A DNA stretch of 49,621 bases, taken from Zeimonas sp964538505 (GTDB taxonomy: Bacteria; Pseudomonadota; Gammaproteobacteria; Burkholderiales; Burkholderiaceae_E). The first letter of the stretch is position 1. Each line of letters opens with the position of its first letter. Made by a program: the position numbers and the translations under genes. Location of the stretch: positions 1 through 49,621 of the forward strand of contig CAZIDY010000024.1 in the NCBI GenBank assembly GCA_964538505.1, written 5' to 3'. Shown piece by piece: positions 24,390 to 34,166 of this stretch. A model generated the notes under the pieces. That model saw only the letters and a list, made by a program, of their open reading frames with translations. It ran no database searches and was not told the origin of the DNA.

Positions 24390-26672
24390 ATGCGCCGGCC
24401 CCGAAATCGCCTCCCGTTCGCTTCGCTCGTGCTGCCGCTGTTGCTGGCAGCGGGCAACGCGACGGCGCAGGACGCGTCCGGCGGCTTCGCACTCAGGCTC
24501 GATCCGGTGCTGTCCGAATCGCGCGCCGAGATCACCGAGGGTCGACCGGTCTTCGGCAGCGGCGAGCGCATCTTCGGCCGCTCGGGTCGCGACACGACGC
24601 TCGCGGGCAACGCCGAGGTGCGCCGGGCCGGTTCGGTAATCCGCGCCGACCGCCTCACCTACTATCAGGCCGACGACGAGCTGCTCGCGGCAGGGCGCGT
24701 GCGCGTCACGCGGGGTGGCAACGTCTTCGTCGGCCCCGAGCTGGCGCTGAAGCTGGACGCGAACACCGGCTGGTTCGAATCGCCTGCTTACTACCTTGCC
24801 GCCTACGACGGTCGCGGCAACGCCGAGCGCATCGAGTTCCTCGGCCCCGATCGCATGCGGCTTCTCGAGGCGAGCTACACGACCTGCCAGTTCGACGACC
24901 CCGACTGGATCCTGCTCGCCGAGACGATGACGCTCGACCAGGAGGAGGACGAAGGAACCGGGCGCTCGGCGAGCCTGTATTTCAAGGGTGTGAAGATCCT
25001 CGCCGCGCCGGTCTTCGCCTTTCCGCTGAGCGACAGGCGACGCAGCGGCTTCCTGCCGCCTTCGCTGTCGGTCACGTCGCGTTCGGGAGTCGACGTCGTC
25101 GTCCCGTACTACTGGAGCATCGCGCCGAACCGCGATCTCACGCTCTACCCGCGCGTGAGCACGCGACGCGGGCTGCAGATGGGCGCCGAGTTCCGCTATC
25201 TGCAGCGCTCGTTCTACGGGAATGCGGCCGTCGAATGGAATCCCGACGATCGCGTCACGAACAGCAGCCGTTACTTCTTCCAGCTGCACAACACGTTCAT
25301 CGACTGGGCCGGCTGGTCGGGAAGCTGGAACGTGCGCGGCGTCTCCGACGACAACTACTTCGTCGACTACGGCCGCTCGATCGTCTCGAGCTCGGAGCGC
25401 CTGTTGCCGCGCGTGCTCCACGCGTCGCGCGCGCTGCCGAACGACTGGACGGCGCTGGTCAGCGTGCAGACATGGCAGTCGATCCTCGACGCCCGTCCGG
25501 GCCCCTACGAGCGGGTGCCGCAGCTGCAGTTGCGCAACGTCGTACGCGATGCGCACGGCTTCGATGTCGACACCGTGCTCGATGCCACGAACTTCCGCGC
25601 GCCCACCACGAGCCTGCCCGAAGGCTGGCGCACCGTCGCCAATCCGCAGCTGAGCTATCCGATCGTGCGCCCCGGGTGGTTCGTCGTGCCCAAGGCGCAG
25701 CTGCATCTGTCCAGCTACCAGATCGACAGCGGAACGGGCGGCCTGTTCGATCGCACCGAAAGCAGCGCGGTACCGACCTTCTCCATCGACAGTGGCCTCG
25801 TCTTCGAACGCCCGACAAGCTTCTTCGGCCGCGAGGTGACGCAGACGCTCGAACCGCGCCTGTTCTACGCGCGCACGCCGTTTCGCGACCAGTCGGACCT
25901 GCCCGTGTACGACACCACGGTCGCCGACTTCAATTTCGCGCAGCTGTTCTCCGAGAACACCTTCGTCGGCTTCGACCGGATCGCCGACGTGAACCAGCTC
26001 ACAGCTGCGGCGGTCTCGCGTCTGATCGACCCGGCGACCGGCGCCGAGCGCTTCCGCTTCGCGATCGGCCAGCGCATCCATTTCTCGCCGCAGCGCGTCT
26101 CGATTCCCGGCGTGCAGCCGCGCACCGACGAGCGCTCCGATGTGCTGCTCGCGGCTTCCGGCGAGCTCGGGCGCTACCAGAGCTTCGACGCCGGGCTGCA
26201 GTACAGCGTGCGCGACCGCGACGTGCCACGATACACGGCGCTGTGGCGCTACCTGCCGCCCGACGGACGCATCCTGAATGTCGGCCTTCGTTTTCGGCGC
26301 GACGAGATCGGCCAGTTCGATTCGTCGCTGCGCTGGCCCGTTGCACCGCGCTGGACCGCGCTCGCCCGACTCAACTACTCGTTCCTCGACGAAGGCCGCG
26401 ATCCGATCAGCGGCGTGCCCAACGAGCGCGGCGTCGTCGAGTCGGTGCTCGGCTTCGAGTACGACTCGTGCTGCTGGGGCACGCGCTTCGTCGTTCAGCG
26501 TTTCCGCACGGCACTCGGCCGCGCGACCACTGCTTTCTTCATCCAGCTCGAGCTCAAGGGGCTGGCCCGACTCGGTTCCGATCCCTTTGGTATATTGCGC
26601 CGGAACATTCCGGGCTACCGCCTGCCCACCGATCGGCCCGAGTTGCCGTCGCGCTACTTCGGCTACGAGTGA
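24390..26672 (+). CDS. lptD: LPS-assembly protein LptD
   Basis: 760-residue outer-membrane translocon that inserts lipopolysaccharide into the outer leaflet. The signal peptide (ending GNATAQ) is followed by an OstA/LptA-like beta-jellyroll (about 60-180) and the large beta-barrel. It lacks the N-terminal cysteine equivalent to E. coli C31; visible cysteines are one in TTCQFDDPDW and the vicinal pair DSCCWGT near the C-terminus, so only one of the two inter-domain disulfides could form. Start: ATG 24390 gives a proper signal peptide; an in-frame TTG at 24330 is less likely. Its stop overlaps the surA ATG as TGATG. Confidence 0.96.
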   Translation: MRRPRNRLPFASLVLPLLLAAGNATAQDASGGFALRLDPVLSESRAEITEGRPVFGSGERIFGRSGRDTTLAGNAEVRRAGSVIRADRLTYYQADDELLAAGRVRVTRGGNVFVGPELALKLDANTGWFESPAYYLAAYDGRGNAERIEFLGPDRMRLLEASYTTCQFDDPDWILLAETMTLDQEEDEGTGRSASLYFKGVKILAAPVFAFPLSDRRRSGFLPPSLSVTSRSGVDVVVPYYWSIAPNRDLTLYPRVSTRRGLQMGAEFRYLQRSFYGNAAVEWNPDDRVTNSSRYFFQLHNTFIDWAGWSGSWNVRGVSDDNYFVDYGRSIVSSSERLLPRVLHASRALPNDWTALVSVQTWQSILDARPGPYERVPQLQLRNVVRDAHGFDVDTVLDATNFRAPTTSLPEGWRTVANPQLSYPIVRPGWFVVPKAQLHLSSYQIDSGTGGLFDRTESSAVPTFSIDSGLVFERPTSFFGREVTQTLEPRLFYARTPFRDQSDLPVYDTTVADFNFAQLFSENTFVGFDRIADVNQLTAAAVSRLIDPATGAERFRFAIGQRIHFSPQRVSIPGVQPRTDERSDVLLAASGELGRYQSFDAGLQYSVRDRDVPRYTALWRYLPPDGRILNVGLRFRRDEIGQFDSSLRWPVAPRWTALARLNYSFLDEGRDPISGVPNERGVVESVLGFEYDSCCWGTRFVVQRFRTALGRATTAFFIQLELKGLARLGSDPFGILRRNIPGYRLPTDRPELPSRYFGYE

Positions 26673-28027
26673 TGACTTCCCGAATCCTCCTTCGCCTGGC
26701 CGCCGTGTTGTCGGTCGCCTTCGTGATCCCGTTCGCCGCTGCGCAATCCACCGCTCCGGTATCGATCGACCGCATCGCGGCCGTCGTCAACAGCGAGGCG
26801 ATCACCGAGCACGAACTGCAGCAGCAGGTGCTGCTCGTTGAACGCCAGCTGCGCGAGCAGAACATCCAGGTGCCGCCGCGCGATGTGCTCGAGCGCCAGG
26901 TGCTCGAGCGCATGATCGTCGACCGCGCGCAGGTCCAGTTCGCACGCGACTCCGGGCTTCGCATCGACGACATCCAGCTCGAGCGCGCGATCGGAGCGAT
27001 CGCCGCCGAGAACGGGCTCACGCCGCTGCAGCTGCGCGACCGGCTGAACCGGCAGGGCATCGACTTCGACCAGTTCCGCGAGGAGGTCCGCGGACAGATG
27101 GTGCGCCAGCGCTTGCGCGAGCGCGAGATCGACAGCCAGGTCCAGATCAGCGACGCCGACGTCGACGCTTTCCTCGCGGCGCGCGCCGACGGCGGCACGA
27201 CGGCGGGCACCGAGTTGCAGGTCGCGCAGATCCTGCTGCGCCTGCCCGAGGGCGCAAGTGCAGAGGAGATCGAACGCCAGCGGCTGCGTGCCGAGGAGAT
27301 CGTGCGCCAGCTGCAGGCCGGCGCCGACTTCGGTCGCCTCGCTGCGGCGTTCTCCGATGCGCCGGAAGCGATGACCGGCGGTACGCTCGGCTGGCGTACG
27401 CCCGATCGGCTGCCGCAGCTGTTCGTCGATGCGGTGCAGCCGCTGAACCCCGGCGGCGTGTCGCAGGTGCTGCGCAGCCCGGCCGGTTTTCACGTGCTCA
27501 GGCTCGTCGACCGTCGCAGTCACTCGCTGCCGGCCGCCGCCGGCCAGCCGATCGTCCAGACGCACGCGCGGCACATCCTGATCCGCCCGAACGAGGTCGT
27601 CGGCGAGGAAGAGGTCATTCGCAGGCTGCGCGAGATCAAGCAGCGCGTCGAAGCGGGCACGGGCGATTTCGCCGAGCTTGCGCGCCAGTACTCGGTCGAC
27701 GGCAGCGCCGGCCGCGGCGGCGATCTCGGCTGGATCTATCCCGGCGATACCGTTCCCGAGTTCGAGCGGGCGATGAATGCGCTGGCGCCCGGCGCGCTCA
27801 GCGAACCGGTGCGCACGCCCTTCGGCGTGCACCTGATCCAGGTCGTCGAGCGCCGCGCCGACGAAAGCTCTCCCGACCGGCTGCGCCAGCAGGCGCGGCA
27901 GGCCCTGCGCGAGCGCCGCATCGAGGAGAACTACGAAGACTGGCTGCGCCAGCTGCGCGATCGCACCTGGGTCGAGTACAAGCTCGACCGTTTTGCGATG
28001 GCCGTGCAACGCTCCGATGATCAGTGA
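26672..28027 (+). CDS. surA: Periplasmic chaperone / peptidyl-prolyl isomerase SurA
   Basis: 451 residues: signal peptide ending FAAAQ, the N-terminal chaperone domain (AAVVNSEAITEHELQ...), two parvulin PPIase domains (about 172-275, with TELQVAQILLRLP and GGTLGWRTPDRLP; about 290-390, with QTHARHILIRP and GRGGDLGWIYPGD), and a C-terminal helix. It escorts outer-membrane proteins such as LptD, with which it is coupled. The usual pdxA gene that follows surA in many relatives is absent; rsmA follows directly. Confidence 0.97.
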   Translation: MTSRILLRLAAVLSVAFVIPFAAAQSTAPVSIDRIAAVVNSEAITEHELQQQVLLVERQLREQNIQVPPRDVLERQVLERMIVDRAQVQFARDSGLRIDDIQLERAIGAIAAENGLTPLQLRDRLNRQGIDFDQFREEVRGQMVRQRLREREIDSQVQISDADVDAFLAARADGGTTAGTELQVAQILLRLPEGASAEEIERQRLRAEEIVRQLQAGADFGRLAAAFSDAPEAMTGGTLGWRTPDRLPQLFVDAVQPLNPGGVSQVLRSPAGFHVLRLVDRRSHSLPAAAGQPIVQTHARHILIRPNEVVGEEEVIRRLREIKQRVEAGTGDFAELARQYSVDGSAGRGGDLGWIYPGDTVPEFERAMNALAPGALSEPVRTPFGVHLIQVVERRADESSPDRLRQQARQALRERRIEENYEDWLRQLRDRTWVEYKLDRFAMAVQRSDDQ

Positions 28028-28842
28028 GAGAGGGCGCTGAACGCGGCGGCGGGCATCGCGCGCGCAAGCGCTTCGGACAGCACTTCCTGGCCGACGCATC
28101 GGTCATCGATGCGATCGTCGACGCGATCGGCCCGCGCGAGAAAGACCTTCTCGTCGAGATCGGCCCCGGCCTCGCCGCGCTCACCGGCGCGCTGCTCGAC
28201 CGTGTCGCGCACCTGCATGCCGTCGAGATCGATCGGGATCTGGTGGCGCGCCTGCGCGCACGCTATTCGCCGCAGCGCCTGACGCTGCACGAGGCCGACG
28301 CACTGCGCTTCGATTTCGGCGCGCTCGCCGGATCCGGTGAACGCCGGCTGCGCATCGTCGGCAACCTTCCGTACAACGTCTCGAGTCCGCTGCTCGTGCG
28401 TCTGCTCGATTTCCGCACATCTGTCGACGACCAGCATTTCATGCTGCAGCGTGAGGTGGTCCGGCGCATCGTCGCGAGGCCCGCGACGCGGGATTTCGGC
28501 CGGCTCTCGGTGTTGATGCAGGCCTTCTACGATGTCGAAAGCCTGTTCGACGTTCCGCCGGACGCTTTCGAGCCGCCGCCAAAGGTCGAGTCGTCGGTCG
28601 TGCGGATGCGCGTGCGCCGCGAGGCACTCGGCCGCGATCCGCAGCCGCTGCAGCAGGTGCTCGCTGCGGCCTTCGCGCAGCGACGCAAGATGATCCGCAC
28701 GACGCTGCTGCCCTGGCTCGAGGCACAAAACGTGCCGCGCCCGCCGCTCGAGCCCACGTTGCGGCCCGAGCAGATCGATGTGCCGACGTGGCTGTCCATC
28801 GCAGACCGCTGCGGCGCCGCAATGCGCGAGGCGAGCCGCTGA
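28024..28842 (+). CDS. rsmA: 16S rRNA dimethyladenosine transferase RsmA (KsgA)
   Basis: 272-residue SAM-dependent methyltransferase that dimethylates two adjacent adenines near the 3' end of 16S rRNA. Motifs seen: KRFGQHFLAD, the SAM loop VEIGPGLAALT, HAVEIDRDL, the catalytic IVGNLPYNVSSPLL and FEPPPKVESSVVRM. The GTG start (28024) overlaps the surA stop as GTGA, so it is coupled to surA. The basic C-terminal domain is complete. Confidence 0.96.
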   Translation: MREGAERGGGHRARKRFGQHFLADASVIDAIVDAIGPREKDLLVEIGPGLAALTGALLDRVAHLHAVEIDRDLVARLRARYSPQRLTLHEADALRFDFGALAGSGERRLRIVGNLPYNVSSPLLVRLLDFRTSVDDQHFMLQREVVRRIVARPATRDFGRLSVLMQAFYDVESLFDVPPDAFEPPPKVESSVVRMRVRREALGRDPQPLQQVLAAAFAQRRKMIRTTLLPWLEAQNVPRPPLEPTLRPEQIDVPTWLSIADRCGAAMREASR

Positions 28843-28927
28843 ACGTGGCTTCATTGACGCTCGCCGCGAAACAGCGCACAGTCGGTGCGCCAGAGGGGGA
28901 AACGACGGTCAGCGGACGACACGCGCG

Positions 28928-29455
28928 ATGCCCGGCATCTCTACCGCCCGTTCTGCGCAAAGGCCACGCACCTTCCTGCTGCGCGCGCTGCAGGTGAGTT
29001 GCGAGACATCGTTCCTGCTCAGCGTCGCCCTGCTTGTCGCCACGCTCGTCTCGGTGATTTTCGTCCAGGGCGACACGCTGTGGGCGCTTCGCTTTGCGAT
29101 GCTGACGATCGGTGTCCCGTTGCTCGCAGCGTCGATGGCCGTTGCCGCATTCGTCTCGCTGCGCGCTGCGCGCGAGACCGACGTCCGCGCCGCGCACCGG
29201 CTGCGTGAGCGCCTCTACTTCGTCGCCACCCTCGTGCTCACCGTGCTCGTTCCTTCCGCGCTGCTCGGTGCTCGCGTGGTGCTCGTGCCCCGGGCGGGCG
29301 GCGTGCTCGCGGTGCACGTGGTCGAGGCGGGCGCCTGGTTGCTCGCTGCCTGTCTGCTGTGGGGCAGCGTCGGCGACGCACGCGCGCTCGCCGAGGCCGG
29401 CGATCAGTCGGAAGTGGCCGATGCTCCCGATCGCTCGATGAGCTCGATCCGGTAG
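28928..29455 (+). CDS. Hypothetical small membrane protein (four predicted helices)
   Basis: 175 residues that I do not recognise as a named family. Four hydrophobic stretches are visible: about 28-45 (FLLSVALLVATLVSVIFV), 52-76, 95-119 and 128-150. The ends are polar and charged. The start ATG has no good ribosome site. Its last 52 bases overlap the 3' end of gloA on the opposite strand, so either the true end or the gene itself is uncertain. It could be transcribed from the lptD-surA-rsmA operon, 85 bp downstream of rsmA. The hydrophobic periodicity argues that it is real. Confidence 0.55.
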   Translation: MPGISTARSAQRPRTFLLRALQVSCETSFLLSVALLVATLVSVIFVQGDTLWALRFAMLTIGVPLLAASMAVAAFVSLRAARETDVRAAHRLRERLYFVATLVLTVLVPSALLGARVVLVPRAGGVLAVHVVEAGAWLLAACLLWGSVGDARALAEAGDQSEVADAPDRSMSSIR

Positions 29456-29808
29456 CCGTCCGGATCCTCGACGAAGGCGATCACGGTCGAGCCGCCTTTC
29501 ACCGGTCCGGCTTCGCGCACGACCTTTCCACCGGCGGCGCGGATGCGCTCGCAGGACTGGACTGCGTCGGGAACCTCGATCGCGATGTGCCCGTACGCGG
29601 TGCCGAGCTCGTATCGATCGACGCCGTGGTTCCACGTGAGCTCGAGCACCGCATCGGTGGACTCGTCTCCGTAGCCGACGAAGGCGAGCGAATAGCCTTG
29701 TTGCGGGCGCTCGGTGGTACGCAGCACGCGCATGCCCATCACCCGGGTATAGAAGTCGATCGAGCGCTGCAGGTCGCCAACGCGCAGCATCGTGTGCAGG
29801 ATTCTCAT
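29404..29808 (-). CDS. gloA: Lactoylglutathione lyase (glyoxalase I)
   Basis: 134 residues, VOC-fold metal enzyme that isomerises the methylglyoxal-glutathione hemithioacetal. The four metal ligands are recognisable: His5 in RILHTMLRV, Glu in VLELTWN, His in YGHIAIEV and Glu in YRIELIE. TRVMGMRVLRTTE is the usual signature. It lies 80 bp downstream of the YgjP-like gene, with a perfect inverted repeat in between. Its 3' end overlaps the convergent membrane protein gene. Confidence 0.96.
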   Translation of the reverse strand: MRILHTMLRVGDLQRSIDFYTRVMGMRVLRTTERPQQGYSLAFVGYGDESTDAVLELTWNHGVDRYELGTAYGHIAIEVPDAVQSCERIRAAGGKVVREAGPVKGGSTVIAFVEDPDGYRIELIERSGASATSD

Positions 29809-29830
29809 TGGTCGCTCCTCTTCGATTGCG

Positions 29831-29886
29831 GGAAACCGGGGTCAGACCACGATTTCCACGGAAATCGTGGTCTGACCCCGGTTTCC
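29831..29886. repeat. Palindromic REP-like element, copy B: perfect 26-bp inverted repeat
   Basis: Arms at 29831-29856 and 29861-29886 are exact reverse complements around a 4-base loop (CACG). Each arm contains CGTGGTCTGACCCCGG. It lies between the YgjP-like gene, whose stop codon begins 2 bp away, and gloA. It would fold into a very stable hairpin in RNA from either strand, but lacks a terminal U-tract. Confidence 0.92.
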
Positions 29887-29888
29887 GA

Positions 29889-30734
29889 TCAGCGTGGTGC
29901 CGTGTCCTCGGGGAAGTCACGCAGCCACGCGCGTGCCTGCTCGTACTCGGGGAACAGGGTACCGACGATCTCCCAGAAGCGCGCGCCGTGGTTCAACTCG
30001 CGCAGGTGCGCGAGCTCGTGCGCGATCACGTAGTCGACGATGTCGAGCGGGAAGTGCACGAGCCGCCAGTTCAGCCGGATCGAACCATCGGCGCTGCAGC
30101 TCCCCCAGCGCGTGCGCGCCGACGACAGCGCCCAGCGTCGCGGCGCATAGCCGTGGCGCTGGCCGAACCACTCGATGCGTTCGGCGAACACCTCGCGTGC
30201 CCGCGCCTGCAACCAGCACTGCACGCGGTCCTTCAGCTGCTCGGCACGCGCCTGGGCGGGCAGGCCGACGATCAGCCGGTCTCCGATGCGCTCGGTGCGT
30301 CGCGCGTTCTCGGCGACGTGCAGCGTCAACGTGTCGCCCAGATAGCGCAGCGGTGCGCCATGCTCCCAGCGCACGGTGAGTCGATCGCGCCGCGCCTGGT
30401 GCGCGCGCCACTCGGCGAGCTTGCGCACGATCCACTGCGCCTTCGCCTGCAGCGCCGATTCGATTTCGTTCACCGGCACCCAGCGCGGCGCGGTGACCCG
30501 CAGGCCGCGTTCGTCGATGACGAAGCCGATCGTGCGCCGTCGCGATCGACGCAGCTCGTAGTGAAGCCATTGCTCGCACAGTTGAGCGACGCGGATCGAG
30601 CCGCCTCCGGGAGCGGCGCTGCGGCGCGGAACGATCGGTGCGTGCAGCGGGTCGAACAGCGGCAGGCTCAGCTGGCGACCCGGATCGACGGCCGGTCGCG
30701 GCGTGCGCCGGCCGGCGCTCTTGCGTGCGGTCAT
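29889..30734 (-). CDS. YgjP-like (DUF45/SprT-related) predicted zinc metallopeptidase
   Basis: 281-residue protein of the YgjP/WLM-like family. The zinc-protease motif HELAHLRELNHGARFW (HExxH with a downstream His) is near residue 240, preceded by the family block RWGSCSADGSIRLNWRLVHFP. The N-terminal ~50 residues are basic and Pro-rich, and look disordered. Family members are annotated as M48-like metallopeptidases; the physiological substrate is unknown. The ATG overlaps the plsC stop as ATGA. It ends the glyQ-glyS-gmhB-plsC series. Confidence 0.88.
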   Translation of the reverse strand: MTARKSAGRRTPRPAVDPGRQLSLPLFDPLHAPIVPRRSAAPGGGSIRVAQLCEQWLHYELRRSRRRTIGFVIDERGLRVTAPRWVPVNEIESALQAKAQWIVRKLAEWRAHQARRDRLTVRWEHGAPLRYLGDTLTLHVAENARRTERIGDRLIVGLPAQARAEQLKDRVQCWLQARAREVFAERIEWFGQRHGYAPRRWALSSARTRWGSCSADGSIRLNWRLVHFPLDIVDYVIAHELAHLRELNHGARFWEIVGTLFPEYEQARAWLRDFPEDTAPR

Positions 30735-31492
30735 CGACGCAGCGGCCCGGCCTGCTGCATGGCGGGCTCACCGGTGTACAGATGGGGGCTGATTCTTCGC
30801 ATCTCGTTCTCGATCCAGCTCTCGACTTCGGCGGCCAGCGCCTCGGCCGTCTTGCCGGCGCTTGTGATCGGTTCTCCGATCGATACGGTGATCGTTCCCG
30901 GCCGCAGCACGAACGCGCGGCGTGGCCAGTACTCGCCCGAGTTCACCGCTACCGGGACAACGGGAACGCCGGTGCGAACGGCAAGCCTGGGTCCGCCTGT
31001 CTTGTATCGCGTTCGCGTGCCGGGGTGCGTGCGCGTGCCCTCGGGAAACAGGACGATCCACCGGCCCTGTGCGAGGCGGATCGCGCCTTCACGCTCGAGC
31101 TGCTCGAAGGCGAGCGCTCCGCGACGCCGGTCGATGTGGATCATGTCGAGCAATCCGATGCCCCAGCCGAAGAACGGCAGCCAAAGCAGTTCGCGCTTGA
31201 AAACGTAACACAGCTCACGCGGCATCCAGACGGGATAGAACAACGTTTCCCACGTCGACTGATGCTTCGACAGCACGATCGCCGGCTTGTCGGGCAGATG
31301 CTCGGCGCCGAGCACGCGCCAGTCGATGCCGACGAGCGTGCGCGCGGCATGGATGACGAGTCGTGGCCAGCCGACCGTGAGGCGGTATCGCAGCTGGCGC
31401 GGCAGCGGTGCCCACAGCAGGCACAGCGTTGCATAAGGGACGACGGTGAGGAGCTGCAGCGCGTGGAACAGCGCCGAGCGCAGCACGCTCAC
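30731..31492 (-). CDS. plsC: 1-acyl-sn-glycerol-3-phosphate acyltransferase (PlsC family)
   Basis: About 253 residues. The acyltransferase motifs are SKHQSTWETL (HX4E instead of the common HX4D), FKRELLWLPFFGWG, LFPEGTRT and VPVVPVAVNSG. HX4E is a form I associate with betaproteobacterial members, so activity is expected. It adds the second acyl chain in phosphatidate synthesis at the inner membrane; an N-terminal hydrophobic helix is present. The GTG start (31492) overlaps the gmhB stop as GTGA; a second GTG lies two codons further in. Confidence 0.92.
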   Translation of the reverse strand: MSVLRSALFHALQLLTVVPYATLCLLWAPLPRQLRYRLTVGWPRLVIHAARTLVGIDWRVLGAEHLPDKPAIVLSKHQSTWETLFYPVWMPRELCYVFKRELLWLPFFGWGIGLLDMIHIDRRRGALAFEQLEREGAIRLAQGRWIVLFPEGTRTHPGTRTRYKTGGPRLAVRTGVPVVPVAVNSGEYWPRRAFVLRPGTITVSIGEPITSAGKTAEALAAEVESWIENEMRRISPHLYTGEPAMQQAGPLRR

Positions 31493-32022
31493 GGAGCGAG
31501 CTCGGCGGCGACCGCAGCGAGATCGACGCGCACGACGGTTGCCGGCGGCAATCCGCCGGCGGCGAGCGTGGCGCTTCCCTTGCCGGTGAGCACGAGCACC
31601 GGTCGGCATCCGGCCGCGTGCGCCGCCTGCAGGTCGCGCAGCTGGTCGCCGATCGCGTGCACGTGGCTCGTCGCTGGCTGGAATCGCTGCAGGATCTCTT
31701 CGAAAAGGCCCGGGCGCGGCTTGCGGCAGGTGCAGCCTTCGTCGGGGCCGTGCGGACAGAAGAAGATCGCGTCGATGCGCCCGCCCGCTTCCTCTACTGC
31801 GCGGTGCATCTTCGCGTGGATGGCGCCGAGCGTCGCAACATCGAACAGCTTGCGCGCGATGCCCGACTGGTTCGTTGCGACGACGATGCGATAGCCCGCC
31901 TTGCGCAGCCGTGCGATCGCCTCGAGGCTGCCGGGAATCGGCCGCCATTCGTCGGGGCTCTTGATGTAGGCGTCGCTGTCGTGGTTGATGACGCCGTCGC
32001 GGTCGAGGACGATCAGCTTCAC
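31489..32022 (-). CDS. gmhB: D-glycero-beta-D-manno-heptose-1,7-bisphosphate 7-phosphatase
   Basis: 177-residue HAD-superfamily phosphatase for the heptose branch of LPS core synthesis. The nucleophile motif is VLDRDGVIN, motif II is VATNQSG, and the zinc-binding insert CPHGPDEGCTC followed by RKPRPG is diagnostic of GmhB. The GTG start (32022) lies 7 bp after the glyS stop. It is followed by plsC in overlapping GTGA. Confidence 0.94.
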   Translation of the reverse strand: MKLIVLDRDGVINHDSDAYIKSPDEWRPIPGSLEAIARLRKAGYRIVVATNQSGIARKLFDVATLGAIHAKMHRAVEEAGGRIDAIFFCPHGPDEGCTCRKPRPGLFEEILQRFQPATSHVHAIGDQLRDLQAAHAAGCRPVLVLTGKGSATLAAGGLPPATVVRVDLAAVAAELAP

Positions 32023-32029
32023 ACGTACT

Positions 32030-34166
32030 TCAGCCGAGCTTCGAGATGTCGGCGACGCGGTTCATCAGCGCGCGCAGCGCGGCGAGCAGCGACAACCGGT
32101 TCGCGCGCAGCCGCGCGTCGTCTGCCATCACCATCACCTCGTCGAAGAAGCGGTCGACGGCGTCGCGTGCGCCGGCCATGACGCTCATCGCGCCGAACCA
32201 GTCGCCGTCGCGCATCCGCTCGTCGGCTGCCGGGGCGAGCGCGTCGACGCACTCGGCAAGCGCGCGTTCGGCGGGTTCGACGAGCAGCGCGCGGTCGATC
32301 GCCTGGCTCGACACCTCCGGCGCCTTGCGCAGGATGTTGGCGATTCGCTTGTTCGCGGCCGCGAGCGCTTCCGATTCGGGCAGACCGGCGAACGAACGCA
32401 CCGCGTTCAGGCGCGCAGGCACGCTCGCCAGCTGCATCGGCCGCGGATCGATGACCGCGGCGATCTCGTGGACGGTGAAGCCGCTCTCGCGCAGGTAGCC
32501 CGACAGGCGCTCGAACAGGAACTCGACGAGCCCGTCGTCGGCGCGCTCGATGCGGCCGTCGAAGGCGTCGAAGGCGACGCCGACCAGCTCGTCGAGCGCC
32601 AGCGGCAGCGACTTCTCGACGAGCATGCGCACCACGCCGAGCCCGTGCCGGCGCAGCGCGAACGGGTCCTTGTCTCCGGTGGGGTGCTGCCCGATGCCGA
32701 AGAGCCCGGCGAGCGTCTCGAGCTTGTCGGCGAGCGCGAGCACGGTTCCGCTTGCGCTCGACGGCAATGCATCGCCGGCGAAGCGCGGGCTGTACTGCTC
32801 TACGATGGCCCGTGCGACCGCGTCGTCCTCGCCGTCGTGCTGTGCGTAGTAGCCGCCCATCACGCCCTGCAGCTCGGGGAACTCGCCGACCATCCCGGTG
32901 AGCAGGTCGGTCTTGGCGAGCAGTGCGGCCCGATCGGCGTGCTCGATGCTCGCGCCGATCGACGATGCGACGGTGCGCGCGATGCGCCGCACGCGCTCGG
33001 TGCGCTCGGCCTGCGTGCCGAGCTTCGCGTGATAGACGACGTTCGACAGCTCGCCGACGCGGCTCGCCAGCGGAGTCCGGCGGTCGACGTCGAAGAAGAA
33101 GCGCGCGTCGGCCAGTCGCGGGCGAACCACGCGTTCGTTGCCGGCGACGATCGGACGCGCGTCGTCGACCTCCATGTTGGAGACGATCAGGAACTTCGGC
33201 AGCAGGCGCCCCGTGCGATCGAACAGCGGGAAGTATTTCTGGTTCGTGCGCATCGTGAGGATCAGGCATTCCTGCGGTACCTGCAGGAACGCGTGTTCGA
33301 ACTCGCCGACGTATACCGCCGGCCACTCGACGAGTGCGGTGACCTCGTCGAGCAGCGGCGCGACCTGCGCCTCGTCGCCGAGCGACGCCTCGTGCTGCGC
33401 CGCGCGTTCGCGCAGCATCGACTCGATGCGCGTGCGGCGTGTGTCGAAGGAAGCGACGACCCGCCCGGCCGTGGCGAGCCGCTCCTCGTAGCGCAGCGCG
33501 TCGTCGATCTCGATGTCGCCTTCCGACTGGAAGCGGTGGCCGCGCGTGATGCGACCGGCTGCCAGGCCGAGCGCCGACGCTTCGAGCACCTGCGTGCCGT
33601 GCAGCACGACGAGCCCGTGCGCGGGACGCACGAAGGAGACGGTCGTGCGGCCGTCGGCGAGCTGGTACTGCATCGTTTTCGGGATCGGCAGCGCGGCGAG
33701 CGTTTCGTCGAGCGCGGGCCCGATCGCCTGCGCGAGCGATTCGCCGGCGACGACGCTGCGGAACCAGAAGACATCCTGTCGGCCGTCGCTCGCGCGCTCG
33801 AGCGCGTGCAGCGGCGCGCCGAGCTTCTGCGCCCACTTGAGCAGCGCCTGCGTCGGCTCGCCGGTGGCGTCGAGCCCCACCTTCACCGACGGGCCCTTCG
33901 TTTCGACCTGGCGGTCGCTTGCCTGTGCAGCGACGCCGTCGATGCGCACGGCAAGCCGGCGCGGCGTCGCGAAGCCTTCGACGCGCGCGTCGGTCTCGAC
34001 GAGCCCGCGCGTGCGCAGCGCCTTCGCAAGGCCTTCGGCAAAGGCCTCGCCGAGCCGCCCGAGTGCCTTCGGCGGCAGCTCCTCGGTGCGCAGCTCGACG
34101 AGCAGTGGTGCACGGCCCGAAGCGGCGGGATCAGGAGTGCGGTGCGCCGCGGATGCGTCGCGCGGA

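Noticed and set aside
24279..26081. AmgK frame extended across most of lptD
   Set aside because: AmgK-like sequence begins at ATG 24278; the extension is antisense to lptD, which has clear signal peptide and cysteine motifs.
31240..31290. HX4E instead of HX4D in the PlsC-family protein as a sign of inactivity
   Set aside because: I know the HX4E form from betaproteobacterial acyltransferases, and the other motifs are intact.
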